This document shows, piece after piece, positions 35,915 to 42,704 of a stretch of DNA of 64,000 nt. Source of the DNA: Riemerella anatipestifer (lineage in GTDB: Bacteria; Bacteroidota; Bacteroidia; Flavobacteriales; Weeksellaceae); contig NZ_CP073239.1 of NCBI RefSeq assembly GCF_009670965.2, positions 1,054,001-1,118,000 on the forward strand, given 5' to 3'. The notes beneath the pieces are model-generated. The model did not search any database, was not told where the DNA came from, and saw only the letters and a program-made list of their open reading frames with translations. The translations under genes were made by a program, and so were the position numbers. Each line of letters opens with the position of its first letter. Positions within the stretch are counted from its first letter, which is position 1.

Positions 35915-36034
35915 GTTTTTTTTGGTGTTTTTAACGAAATGGTTGAGGAAGGTGGTTTTGCCCGTTCTGGTTTTTTCTGTGAGAAAGAGGCTTTGGTTGG
36001 TGTGTTCGGCTAAATCGAATAGCTGCGGGTTCAT
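35915..36034 (-). pseudogene. 5' remnant of a PIF1/RecD-like helicase
   Basis: Forty residues from the ATG at 36034 (MNPQLFDLAEHTNQSLFLTE, then TGKTTFLNHFVKN) look like the beginning of the helicases that start '...LTGKAGTGKTTFL' in Bacteroidetes. The Walker A glycines are altered (EKTRTGKTT) and the frame then runs into the GCCCC repeat at 35914 and stops. The fragment uses GC-richer codons than the surroundings. It is a broken gene; identity with PIF1-like helicases is from memory of the motif only. Confidence 0.45.
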
Positions 36035-36097
36035 ATAAAAAACTCGGTAATGGGGCGAAGGGAAGGCTTGTTGAGAGGCCACTTATTAAATTCAAGG

Positions 36098-36301
36098 ATG
36101 AAGAAAATATTGGTTTGGACGGTAGGGCTTTTGTTAGGGGGAACGGCTTGCCAATCCCGAGATAAGACGCAGGCTTTGAAAGGGCGGTTGCCGAAGGATG
36201 TGGGGCACATGAAAATCGAACACGATAGTTTGAGTCTCTCTTGGCAGGGGCATGAAGATGAAGTGAAAAAAGGATTTAGCGAGCAAACTTTAAAGCCATA
36301 A
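36098..36301 (+). CDS. Small putative lipoprotein
   Basis: The ATG at 36098 begins a 67-aa protein with a lipoprotein signal (MKKILVWTVGLLLGGTACQS; lipobox GTAC). The rest (LKGRLPKDVGHMKIEHDSLSL...) has no recognised domain. Codon use is GC-richer than the neighbours, like the adjacent helicase remnant, so the two may have arrived together. It could be a truncated remnant of a longer lipoprotein. It lies divergently 63 bp from the remnant. Confidence 0.5.
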   Translation: MKKILVWTVGLLLGGTACQSRDKTQALKGRLPKDVGHMKIEHDSLSLSWQGHEDEVKKGFSEQTLKP

Positions 36302-36416
36302 TCATAAAGGTAAATGAAGGGGGGATATGGGTCTCGTAATGTTATGGGGCCAACGGTAAGAAAAGAATACCAAGAAAAATGATACTTTAGTATCGTATAA
36401 AAAATGAGTGAAAACG

Positions 36417-36545
36417 GTTGGCGTATTGCCTAAGGCGGGGCTTCTTAGTGCCCAACTTCAACTGAAATCACTCTTCGAAAGTAAACAAAATTTTATAAAA
36501 AACAACTTCAACCCGCTTTTGGCAATACCTTGTTGGTGGTAATGC
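36417..36545. repeat. Large imperfect hairpin at the 3' end of a cassette-like gene
   Basis: Arms GTATTGCCTAAGGCGGG (36423-36439) and CCCGCTTTTGGCAATAC (36512-36528) pair at 15 of 17 positions, with CAACTTCAAC repeated inside (36452 and 36503). Both ends are bordered by GTTGG. The right border GTTGGTGGTAATGC (36532-36545) is found inverted at 37261-37274 beyond the gene. The hairpin lies directly after the stop codon of the membrane protein gene. Confidence 0.6.
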
Positions 36546-37214
36546 TTATTTGTCAAGCTCCATTTTGCTTTTATTTTTTGATTTCAATCGTCTGTTCCAA
36601 TGTACAATGTAAACCGTTCCTAAAATTGTCGGCATAATCCAAACTAATGTTGTTCCAATATGTAATCCAGCAACTAAAAAGGCGGTTACAGAAGCTATCA
36701 ATGCTCCCATCATTCGTCCTAAATGACTAATTAACCAAGCATCTTTCTTTTCGGTAAAAACCTGAAAAGTTTGAAAATCTCTTATTGTCATAAACACTCC
36801 AAAGCCACCAAAGAAAAGATATAATATACTATTTTCAACTTTCTGAATCATTCCAATAATTCCAAGTATTAACATTCCAATTGAAACTAAAAGCATTATT
36901 CCAGATACTAATTTATCAATCCAGTCTGCTTTGGTTTTAGTCTTACTCTTTAATGTCAATGCTCGGTTTCCTGCCAGAATCAGATAAATTGTAAATATTC
37001 CGATTAGAAATAAAAATAAATTTTCGTGATTGGGCATTCTGGCTACAATAAGTGAGACCAATGAACTTATTATCATTGTGTATGAAAATATCTTCCCCGT
37101 TCTTTTGTGATTAAAACCTCCTTTTTTCACGAAAATACTTATCATTCCTGTTATTAAACCAAGTCCTCCAAAAAATGCGTGAATATAAATAAGTATCTTA
37201 ATTGTTTGTTCCAT
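36546..37214 (-). CDS. Seven-helix membrane protein of unknown function
   Basis: A 222-aa protein with about seven hydrophobic segments (roughly 5-29, 43-59, 66-83, 106-127, 132-147 and two within 171-209) and a conserved-looking N-terminus IHAFFGGLGLITGM, where a His lies inside the first helix. It may belong to DUF2306-like or related families, but I cannot name one. It is bordered by a large hairpin downstream and an inverted copy of the border upstream, like a mobile gene cassette. The duplicated promoter at 37279-37525 could transcribe it. Confidence 0.7.
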   Translation of the reverse strand: MEQTIKILIYIHAFFGGLGLITGMISIFVKKGGFNHKRTGKIFSYTMIISSLVSLIVARMPNHENLFLFLIGIFTIYLILAGNRALTLKSKTKTKADWIDKLVSGIMLLVSIGMLILGIIGMIQKVENSILYLFFGGFGVFMTIRDFQTFQVFTEKKDAWLISHLGRMMGALIASVTAFLVAGLHIGTTLVWIMPTILGTVYIVHWNRRLKSKNKSKMELDK

Positions 37215-37260
37215 ACTTTTTAATTATTTAGTTGTTTTTAATTTGTGTTGGGATTGAACA

Positions 37261-37274
37261 GTATTACTACCAAC
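37261..37274. repeat. Inverted border sequence of the cassette-like gene
   Basis: GTATTACTACCAAC, the inverse of GTTGGTGGTAATGC at 36532-36545 with 12 of 14 matches. It ends 4 bp before the duplicated TPR-gene fragment. Confidence 0.5.
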
Positions 37275-37278
37275 TTTC

Positions 37279-37525
37279 TAGTTACAGGAGCCAACTCTTG
37301 GGCATTTTTGGATTGTTCCATCTGAACAATGCTCTTTTGTAGTTGAGATTGATAATCGGTTTATGCGTGTGCAAAACCTGTGCTAACTACTACGGCTAAA
37401 ACCGCAACCCATTTCTTTGTGTTTAAAACTTTGTTTTTCATAATAAGATATTTTTTTGTTAAACTTTCTGATGCAAATGTAAAACGGACCTTTGCCCTAA
37501 AGAAAAATATCTTACTGAACGGTAG
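37279..37525 (-). pseudogene. Duplicated 5' fragment of the TPR-like gene, now encoding only a signal peptide
   Basis: About 95% identical to 35348-35594, including the promoter (TACATTTG, 37474-37481 on the minus strand) and start codon (37441). A C-to-T change turns the Gln codon after the AHA cleavage site into TAA (37361-37363), so only the 26-residue signal peptide remains open. The similarity continues past the stop for another ~80 bp and then breaks at the cassette-like border. Confidence 0.85.
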
Positions 37526-37563
37526 TTTTAAATGAGTGAACGGTTATTTCTCATTAAAAACAG

Positions 37564-37755
37564 TTAAAAAAATCCTCCACAAATGCCAATACCTATTATG
37601 ATATATACTCCTGCTAGAATAAAAAATATATTAGCCACTTTAGGACTTTTTTTTCTCAAAAGAAACCCTATAATACTAAATAATAACGGAGGTCCAAACA
37701 TTATTGTCATAATAAGGGCAACTAATCCATTTAAATTACCTTCTAATATTGTCAT
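37564..37755 (-). CDS. Tiny membrane protein ending in GICGGF, copy 1
   Basis: A 63-aa protein with two hydrophobic segments (about 10-33 and 40-59), joined by the basic loop RKKSPKVA, and the C-terminus IGIGICGGFF. It is a paralogue of the 67-aa protein at 37926-38129 (LF.IIGFLLRKKSPK versus LFGIIGILVKKQNPK; the same IGIGICGGF end). The surroundings are also duplicated: both have a TPR-gene-like promoter remnant upstream. Function unknown; placement suggests a part in the radical SAM/Lgt-like system upstream. Confidence 0.7.
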   Translation of the reverse strand: MTILEGNLNGLVALIMTIMFGPPLLFSIIGFLLRKKSPKVANIFFILAGVYIIIGIGICGGFF

Positions 37756-37837
37756 ATTTATCTAACTAATTCCTATAAAATTATTTCATCATCAAAGATA
37801 TGTTACGAACCTCATCTTCCAAATCTACTCTTATAAA

Positions 37838-37893
37838 TTAAGATATTTTGTTAAACTTTCTGGCACAAATTATTTACCTTAGAAAAAATGGTG
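37838..37893. repeat. Third, diverged copy of the TPR-gene promoter region
   Basis: AAGATATTTTGTTAAACTTTCTGG followed by a shortened version of the upstream region is similar to 35516-35590 and 37446-37520. It shows that promoter plus tiny gene were duplicated as one unit. Confidence 0.55.
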
Positions 37894-37925
37894 TTTTAAG
37901 CAGTTATTATCCCATTAAAAACAGG

Positions 37926-38129
37926 TTATTTAAATCCTCCACAGATACCAATACCTATTATAAGTAATACGAAAAATAATATAAAATATCCCCATATTAA
38001 ATTAAAAAAGACTTTAGCTGCTTTAGGGTTCTGTTTTTTTACCAAGATGCCTATAATACCAAAAAGTATAGCTGGGCTTGATATCGCCAAGAGGGCTGCT
38101 ATAATATAGGGCAATCCTTCTAATGTCAT
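37926..38129 (-). CDS. Tiny membrane protein ending in GICGGF, copy 2
   Basis: A 67-aa protein with two hydrophobic segments (about 8-31 and 44-63), a basic KKQNPKAAK loop between them and the C-terminus IGIGICGGFK. Its ATG overlaps the TGA of the radical SAM gene (ATGA, 38126-38129), so translation is probably coupled. The one cysteine, near the very end after a membrane helix, is shared with copy 1 and is a possible modification site. I do not recognise a named family. Confidence 0.75.
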   Translation of the reverse strand: MTLEGLPYIIAALLAISSPAILFGIIGILVKKQNPKAAKVFFNLIWGYFILFFVLLIIGIGICGGFK

Positions 38130-39517
38130 ATTTCTTTTTTTAATTGGTTCAAATAGTCTACCTTTTCATCTCTGTAAAACAAATTCATAGTTTCAAAAGG
38201 TATAATGGTATTATCTTTATTTACAATGTGTACGCAAGATTTTTTTATGGCACGAACATCAAAATTATAAGCATCAATAAATTGCATAATAATAATTCTG
38301 AATAGATTATCGTACCCTAAATTAGGAGCCTCTACAAAAGGAAGACAGCACAAAAGACTATGCAATTTAGATGACGCCTTATCGGTAGATGTCCCTGTGC
38401 TAAATATCTCAAACATTTTTTGATGCAGTGCTTCATCTTGCTCATACACAATGGTATTTTTACTATTATCCAGCAAGTCTGTAGGGTTAATATATCTTGT
38501 AAGTGGAATATTATTTCCATTCAGTTTTAATACATAGCCCATCGCCAATGCATCTGGGTTGCACGGAACAGGAATTAAATCATCTGGGGTAAATATATCC
38601 GTCTGTTCCAATATCTTTCTACGAACTTCTGTGAGCGTAATTCGGTCAGTTTCATGATTAAAGTGTTCCAATCTTCCTGCTATCTGTGTAGGCTGAAAAG
38701 TAACTCCTCTTACACATTTTTGTTTAAGCCCATACTCTATTATCTTACCCATTTCATCATCATTAAGCCCTTTTTGTAGGGTAACTACTAAAGTAGTTGA
38801 GAGGTTTAATTCGTTTAAATGTTCTATTGCTTTTTCTCTAATTTTCTTTAGAGTAGCCCCTCGTAATGATAATAAAGCCTCTTCTTTAAAAGAATCAAAC
38901 TGTAAATAAATTTCAAAGTCAGGAGCATAGCTTTTTAAACGTTTTGCAAATTCGAAATCTTTAGCTATACTAATCCCGTTGGTATTTACCATAAGATGTT
39001 TTATCGGCAGCGTTTTGGCGTAATCCAATATCTCAAAAAATTGAGGGTGTATTGTAGGCTCTCCACCACTTATCTGCACCACATCAGGCTCCTTCTCATT
39101 TCTAACGATGGTATCTAACATCGCTTTTACTTCTTCTAAAGTTCTATGCCTACCATAAGTAGGAGACGAACCTGCGTAGCAAGTAGGACAGGTTAAATTA
39201 CAACGGTCTGTTATTTCCACAACTGTAAGACACGAATGTTGTTCATAGTCGGGGCATAACCCACAATCGTAGGGACAGCCATGATGGGTTTTAGTATTAA
39301 ACTTATATGGCATTTCCGAAGGTTTGTTATAGTTCCTGATATTCTTATAATACGCTATATCATCAGCAATCAACACTTTGGAATTGCCGTGTTCGGGACA
39401 TCTTTTAAGCATATAAACCTTGTGGTCTTCAAACACAATTTTAGCATCAATACGCTTTAAACATTCAGGACACAAACTAAGGGTATAGTCGTAATAAGTG
39501 TATTTTCTAGTAGGCAT
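38126..39517 (-). CDS. Radical SAM enzyme of the Tes/MJ0619-like group
   Basis: A 463-aa enzyme. Before the radical SAM motif it has an N-terminal cysteine-rich part: Cys16, Cys19 (LCPECL), Cys40 (CPEHG), and GCPYDCGLCPDYEQHSC with Cys81, 85, 88 and 96. The [4Fe-4S]-SAM motif is Cys106-x3-Cys110-x2-Cys113 (CNLTCPTC), followed by QISGGEPT. This order (CPEC, CPEHG, GCPYDCGLCP, CNLxCPxC) is that of MJ0619-like enzymes, which include tetraether lipid synthase (Tes) and relatives that join lipid chains. Extra cysteines likely hold auxiliary clusters. It overlaps its neighbours on both sides, so it is part of one operon. The substrate is unknown. Confidence 0.85.
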   Translation of the reverse strand: MPTRKYTYYDYTLSLCPECLKRIDAKIVFEDHKVYMLKRCPEHGNSKVLIADDIAYYKNIRNYNKPSEMPYKFNTKTHHGCPYDCGLCPDYEQHSCLTVVEITDRCNLTCPTCYAGSSPTYGRHRTLEEVKAMLDTIVRNEKEPDVVQISGGEPTIHPQFFEILDYAKTLPIKHLMVNTNGISIAKDFEFAKRLKSYAPDFEIYLQFDSFKEEALLSLRGATLKKIREKAIEHLNELNLSTTLVVTLQKGLNDDEMGKIIEYGLKQKCVRGVTFQPTQIAGRLEHFNHETDRITLTEVRRKILEQTDIFTPDDLIPVPCNPDALAMGYVLKLNGNNIPLTRYINPTDLLDNSKNTIVYEQDEALHQKMFEIFSTGTSTDKASSKLHSLLCCLPFVEAPNLGYDNLFRIIIMQFIDAYNFDVRAIKKSCVHIVNKDNTIIPFETMNLFYRDEKVDYLNQLKKEI

Positions 39518-40253
39518 TTTTTATTATTTTTTTAATGGTAGGGTAGTAATAAATCCAACAAACTATGCAAAGCCATTGGATACTGCTTAAACCTAAAGTA
39601 TAGAAAATATTAGGCTTAATAAATTCAATTATAAATCGAAAACCAAAATAAGACAACATAAATATTTTGAATAACAATCCGTTCTCCTTTTGTAAAGTTA
39701 CTTTATTTTTTCTCAAAAATAGAAAAAGAAGCACCAAAAATATTATTTCATATAAAGAGATAGGGTGTCTATAGAGCCCGTCTCCCAAATCCATTCCTGT
39801 AAAAAATTTGGTTTCTGTCCCATAAGTAAATTCATTAACTCCAGTAAGAAAACAACCAACTCGCCCAATAATAATTCCAACTATAATAGGAAAGGTAAAT
39901 AGGTCTCCCGAAGATTGTTTTTCCTTGATTATCTTTTTCATTACTTCAACCCCAATAAGTCCGCCAAATAATCCGCCCATAATCGTCTTGGTGTTGAATA
40001 ACTGGATTAGTTGATTAGGACTGAAATCAATCAAAACTGGGTTCTCTAAAAAGCCAATTAGCCGAGAGCCTAAGAAAGCTCCAATAGTAGCTCCCAAAAT
40101 GATAGAAATTCTATTTTGGCTGGGTATAGTGTCCTGCACCGACTTTCTCAACCATACATAATATCTAAAGCCAACAAAAAACGCTAAATACTCCAAAATC
40201 AAATGGATATTTATTTTTACTCCAAATAGTACAGGTTCAAAAGGTATGGTCAA
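39507..40253 (-). CDS. Divergent prolipoprotein diacylglyceryl transferase (Lgt) family protein
   Basis: A 248-aa, multi-span inner membrane protein. Lgt-family motifs are kept: GGLFGGLIGV (about 93-101), GRVGCFLTG (130-138), RHPISLYE (162-169) and FRFIIEF (205-211). Canonical active-site residues are changed: the His of SFHGG is Phe96, the Asn of GRxGNF is Cys134, and the Glu after it is not preserved. It is thus unlikely to be the housekeeping Lgt. The start is TTG at 40253, because a stop precedes it and no ATG follows for ~90 codons. It overlaps the radical SAM gene by 11 bp. Confidence 0.8.
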   Translation of the reverse strand: MTIPFEPVLFGVKINIHLILEYLAFFVGFRYYVWLRKSVQDTIPSQNRISIILGATIGAFLGSRLIGFLENPVLIDFSPNQLIQLFNTKTIMGGLFGGLIGVEVMKKIIKEKQSSGDLFTFPIIVGIIIGRVGCFLTGVNEFTYGTETKFFTGMDLGDGLYRHPISLYEIIFLVLLFLFLRKNKVTLQKENGLLFKIFMLSYFGFRFIIEFIKPNIFYTLGLSSIQWLCIVCWIYYYPTIKKIIKNAY

Positions 40254-40340
40254 TTTTTATTATTTTTAGAAAAGTTACTTCCCAAAGGTACATATTTTAG
40301 ACAAAAGTCAAACCTAAAATAAGCTGCCCAGCTGTATTTT

Positions 40341-40605
40341 AAAACCATTTTAAGGAATTTTAATGATGTGTGTTCTATTTTTTTTGAATTATGTTCAATT
40401 TTATGGATAAAAACCATTCATTCTTCTATCGCCCTAAGTTGTTTTCCTGTTTTTTATCAACAATTTTTGTTGCCCATTGTCATTATTCTTTCGCCCTACC
40501 TCATTTTTGTATCGCCCCTCGTCATTATTAAGTCGCCCCACCTTGTTGGTCTATCGCCCCAGATATTTTTTTGTTTCCCCCAGTTGATTTTTGTTTTGCC
40601 CCAAT
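40341..40605. repeat. Direct repeat, right copy (~265 bp)
   Basis: Second copy of 35649-35914 with the same GCCCC-type subrepeats (for example 40430, 40491, 40512, 40534, 40554). It fills most of the 410-bp gap between the Lgt-like gene and yraN. The helicase remnant next to the left copy is absent here. Confidence 0.9.
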
Positions 40606-40663
40606 ATTTTTGGGGTGTATTGAAGATGTAATTATTTTTTTTGGTAAAAATAGCCTTCGTAAC

Positions 40664-41032
40664 CTAACCATCTATACTTTCAAAGGCATTTTCTATATGA
40701 GTAATTTCAAATGCGTCTTGAGTTGTCTTTATAATAGAAATAATATCAAATCTTACTTCCACATTCTTGGGATAGCTTTGTAGAAATTCGTTGGTGGCAG
40801 AGATAATGAGTTTTATTTTTCGCCTGTTCACCGCTTCGTGAGGCTCTACCAAAGTACTGTGTTGCCTTGCTTTAACTTCTGCTACCACCAAAGTATTATC
40901 TTTTTCGGCAACAATGTCTAGTTCTGCTTTAAGGTATCTGTAGTTTCTTGCTATGATATTATAGCCCTTTTGTTCCAAGAAAAATACGGCTTGATTTTCG
41001 GCTTCTTTTCCAAAATCATTATGCTCCGCCAT
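40664..41032 (-). CDS. YraN/UPF0102 family nuclease-fold protein
   Basis: A 122-aa protein with the PD-(D/E)XK-like core of UPF0102: FGKEAENQAVFFLEQKGYNIIARNYRY, then AELDIVAEKDNTLVVAEVKAR (Glu...Asp...Glu-x-Lys). Members resemble Holliday-junction-resolvase-fold nucleases, but the biological role is not established. It is 3 bp downstream of the LD-carboxypeptidase gene in a three-gene operon. Confidence 0.93.
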   Translation of the reverse strand: MAEHNDFGKEAENQAVFFLEQKGYNIIARNYRYLKAELDIVAEKDNTLVVAEVKARQHSTLVEPHEAVNRRKIKLIISATNEFLQSYPKNVEVRFDIISIIKTTQDAFEITHIENAFESIDG

Positions 41033-41035
41033 TAT

Positions 41036-41965
41036 TTATAGATAAAAAAGTTCTGCTTTTTCAGAGGTAATTTCAAGACGAACCGAAGCTCCCAAAATAA
41101 GCGGTAAATTATGATAGATATGCCCATTAGGAAACTGATACATCATAGGGATTTTATATTTCTCTAATCTTTGTTTTACAATTTCATAAGCAATGCTATC
41201 AAAGCTGTCTTCATAGTTTGGATTATCGGTTTCGGAGCCCATATTCGTCATACCACCTATAATAAGCCCTTTTATTTTTCTAAATGCTCCAGCAAGTTCT
41301 AGCCCCATCAACATTCTATCAAGAGCGTAAAAGTTTTCGCCTATATCTTCTATAAAAAGGATTTTATCTTTAAAATTAAAGGAATATGGACTTCCCAACA
41401 AGGCATAAACCAAGGCTAAATTTCCACCTATTAAAATGCCTTCTGCAACACCTTCTTTATTAAATGAGTGTGGTGTGATTTTATATTTAGGAAGTGTTCC
41501 CTCAAGAACATCAAAAATAAGCTGATAACTTTCTTCCGATACCCCAAACGAAGCAGTTTTAAGTGTTTGCCCGTGTATGCTAGCAAATCCGTTTTTTAGA
41601 AGATAGCTTTGGATTACAGTATTGTCCGAATAACCTATATACCATTTAGGATTCTCTCTGAAAGCAGATAACTTAATCTTTTTAATGAGATGCTGACAGC
41701 CATAGCCTCCTCTAGTTGCCCATACGGCTGAAAGCTCCGTGTTAGAAAACGCCCAATTGATGTCTGATAAACGTTCTTTTTCTGTTCCAGAATAATTGTA
41801 TCCATTCTTAAAAATCCCCAAGCAATACGGACTTAAAATAGGCTCATATCCTTTGGACTGTATTCGTTCTATACCCGCTTCTATCTGTGAGGCTTCTACG
41901 GCTCCAGCAGGAGAAACAATGCCTATTTTAGCTCCTTTTTTTAGTTTTTTGGGAAATGTTATCAT
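41036..41965 (-). CDS. S66 family LD-carboxypeptidase
   Basis: From the ATG at 41965 the protein has 309 aa; the TTG at 41971 is not preferred. The nucleophile is in GYSDNT, with Arg/Gly loop WATRGGYG before it and GGNLALVYALLG after it. The enzyme removes the terminal D-Ala from the tetrapeptides of peptidoglycan during recycling in the cytoplasm. It is between lysE-like and yraN genes in one operon (gaps of a few bases). Confidence 0.92.
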   Translation of the reverse strand: MITFPKKLKKGAKIGIVSPAGAVEASQIEAGIERIQSKGYEPILSPYCLGIFKNGYNYSGTEKERLSDINWAFSNTELSAVWATRGGYGCQHLIKKIKLSAFRENPKWYIGYSDNTVIQSYLLKNGFASIHGQTLKTASFGVSEESYQLIFDVLEGTLPKYKITPHSFNKEGVAEGILIGGNLALVYALLGSPYSFNFKDKILFIEDIGENFYALDRMLMGLELAGAFRKIKGLIIGGMTNMGSETDNPNYEDSFDSIAYEIVKQRLEKYKIPMMYQFPNGHIYHNLPLILGASVRLEITSEKAELFYL

Positions 41966-41971
41966 ACACAA

Positions 41972-42658
41972 TTATTTTCTGATTTTTAGAGAATCCCTCA
42001 CATAACCGCTTCTTTCTAACTCTTGGTCCAGCTTATTAAATTTTTTGAAGCTCTGCATAAATATAAATACACTAATGATAACTAATATCACTCCAACAGC
42101 ACTTCGTATTTTATTAGCAAGATTTTGAGTCAATTTATGATGGAACTGTTTTGCTAAAAGGATTTTAATTAAATCTATCCCAATGTAGGTGGCTATCATA
42201 ATCCCAATGTATAAAATAAATTTATACGGATTAGGATATTGGTTTCGCACCGATATTACAGTAACCAACCAAAATAAAACTACACCTATATTAAGAATAT
42301 TTAGTAAAAAGCCATTTAAAAAAGTTTTAAAATAGTTTTGACTGATGATTTTTTTTTCGCCTTCTATCCTCATTTTAGTTTTGGAGACTATCATAAAAAT
42401 CCCATAAATAAAGATAATAAAAGCCGTTATTCTATAAAAACTAGGATATTCGTCTATAATCTCTACTAAATCATCACTCGCAAAGTAGGCCACCAAAATA
42501 CAAACCAAATCTGCAGTTATAACTCCTATATCTAAGGTTAATGCATGCCTTGCTCCACGCGAAAAGCTAGTTTCTATAAGCAGGAAAAAAATAGGTCCTA
42601 TAAAAACCAAGCTCAACATTAGCCCTAAGCCGATAGCAGAAAATATAAGTTCTAGCAT
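41972..42658 (-). CDS. LysE family amino-acid exporter
   Basis: A 228-aa protein with six hydrophobic segments. The N-terminus (LGLMLSLVFIGPIFFLLIETSFSRG-type) matches LysE/RhtB exporters, whose first helix ends in GP-P/F-xxx...SxxxG. Substrate is likely an amino acid but cannot be predicted. It is the first gene of the lysE-like/S66/yraN operon. Confidence 0.85.
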   Translation of the reverse strand: MLELIFSAIGLGLMLSLVFIGPIFFLLIETSFSRGARHALTLDIGVITADLVCILVAYFASDDLVEIIDEYPSFYRITAFIIFIYGIFMIVSKTKMRIEGEKKIISQNYFKTFLNGFLLNILNIGVVLFWLVTVISVRNQYPNPYKFILYIGIMIATYIGIDLIKILLAKQFHHKLTQNLANKIRSAVGVILVIISVFIFMQSFKKFNKLDQELERSGYVRDSLKIRK

Positions 42659-42704
42659 TTAGTTTTTTTCAATATTACAAAATCTCTAGCAAATGACCTA
42701 ACAA

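Noticed and set aside
35710..36038. Forward ORFs (61 and 87 aa) in the repeat
   Set aside because: Low-complexity frames that come from repeat composition and recur in the second copy at 40368-40631.
35804..36082. 92-aa ORF on the minus strand
   Set aside because: It is a chimera of the helicase remnant and the GCCCC repeat; most of it is repeat-encoded (WGDR, RWGD) and not a real protein.
36417..37274. Integron cassette with attC site
   Set aside because: The expected inverted core sites (RYYYAAC and GTTRRRY) at the ends of the hairpin do not fit: the GTTGG boxes at its two ends are direct, not inverted. No integrase nearby. Kept only as cassette-like.
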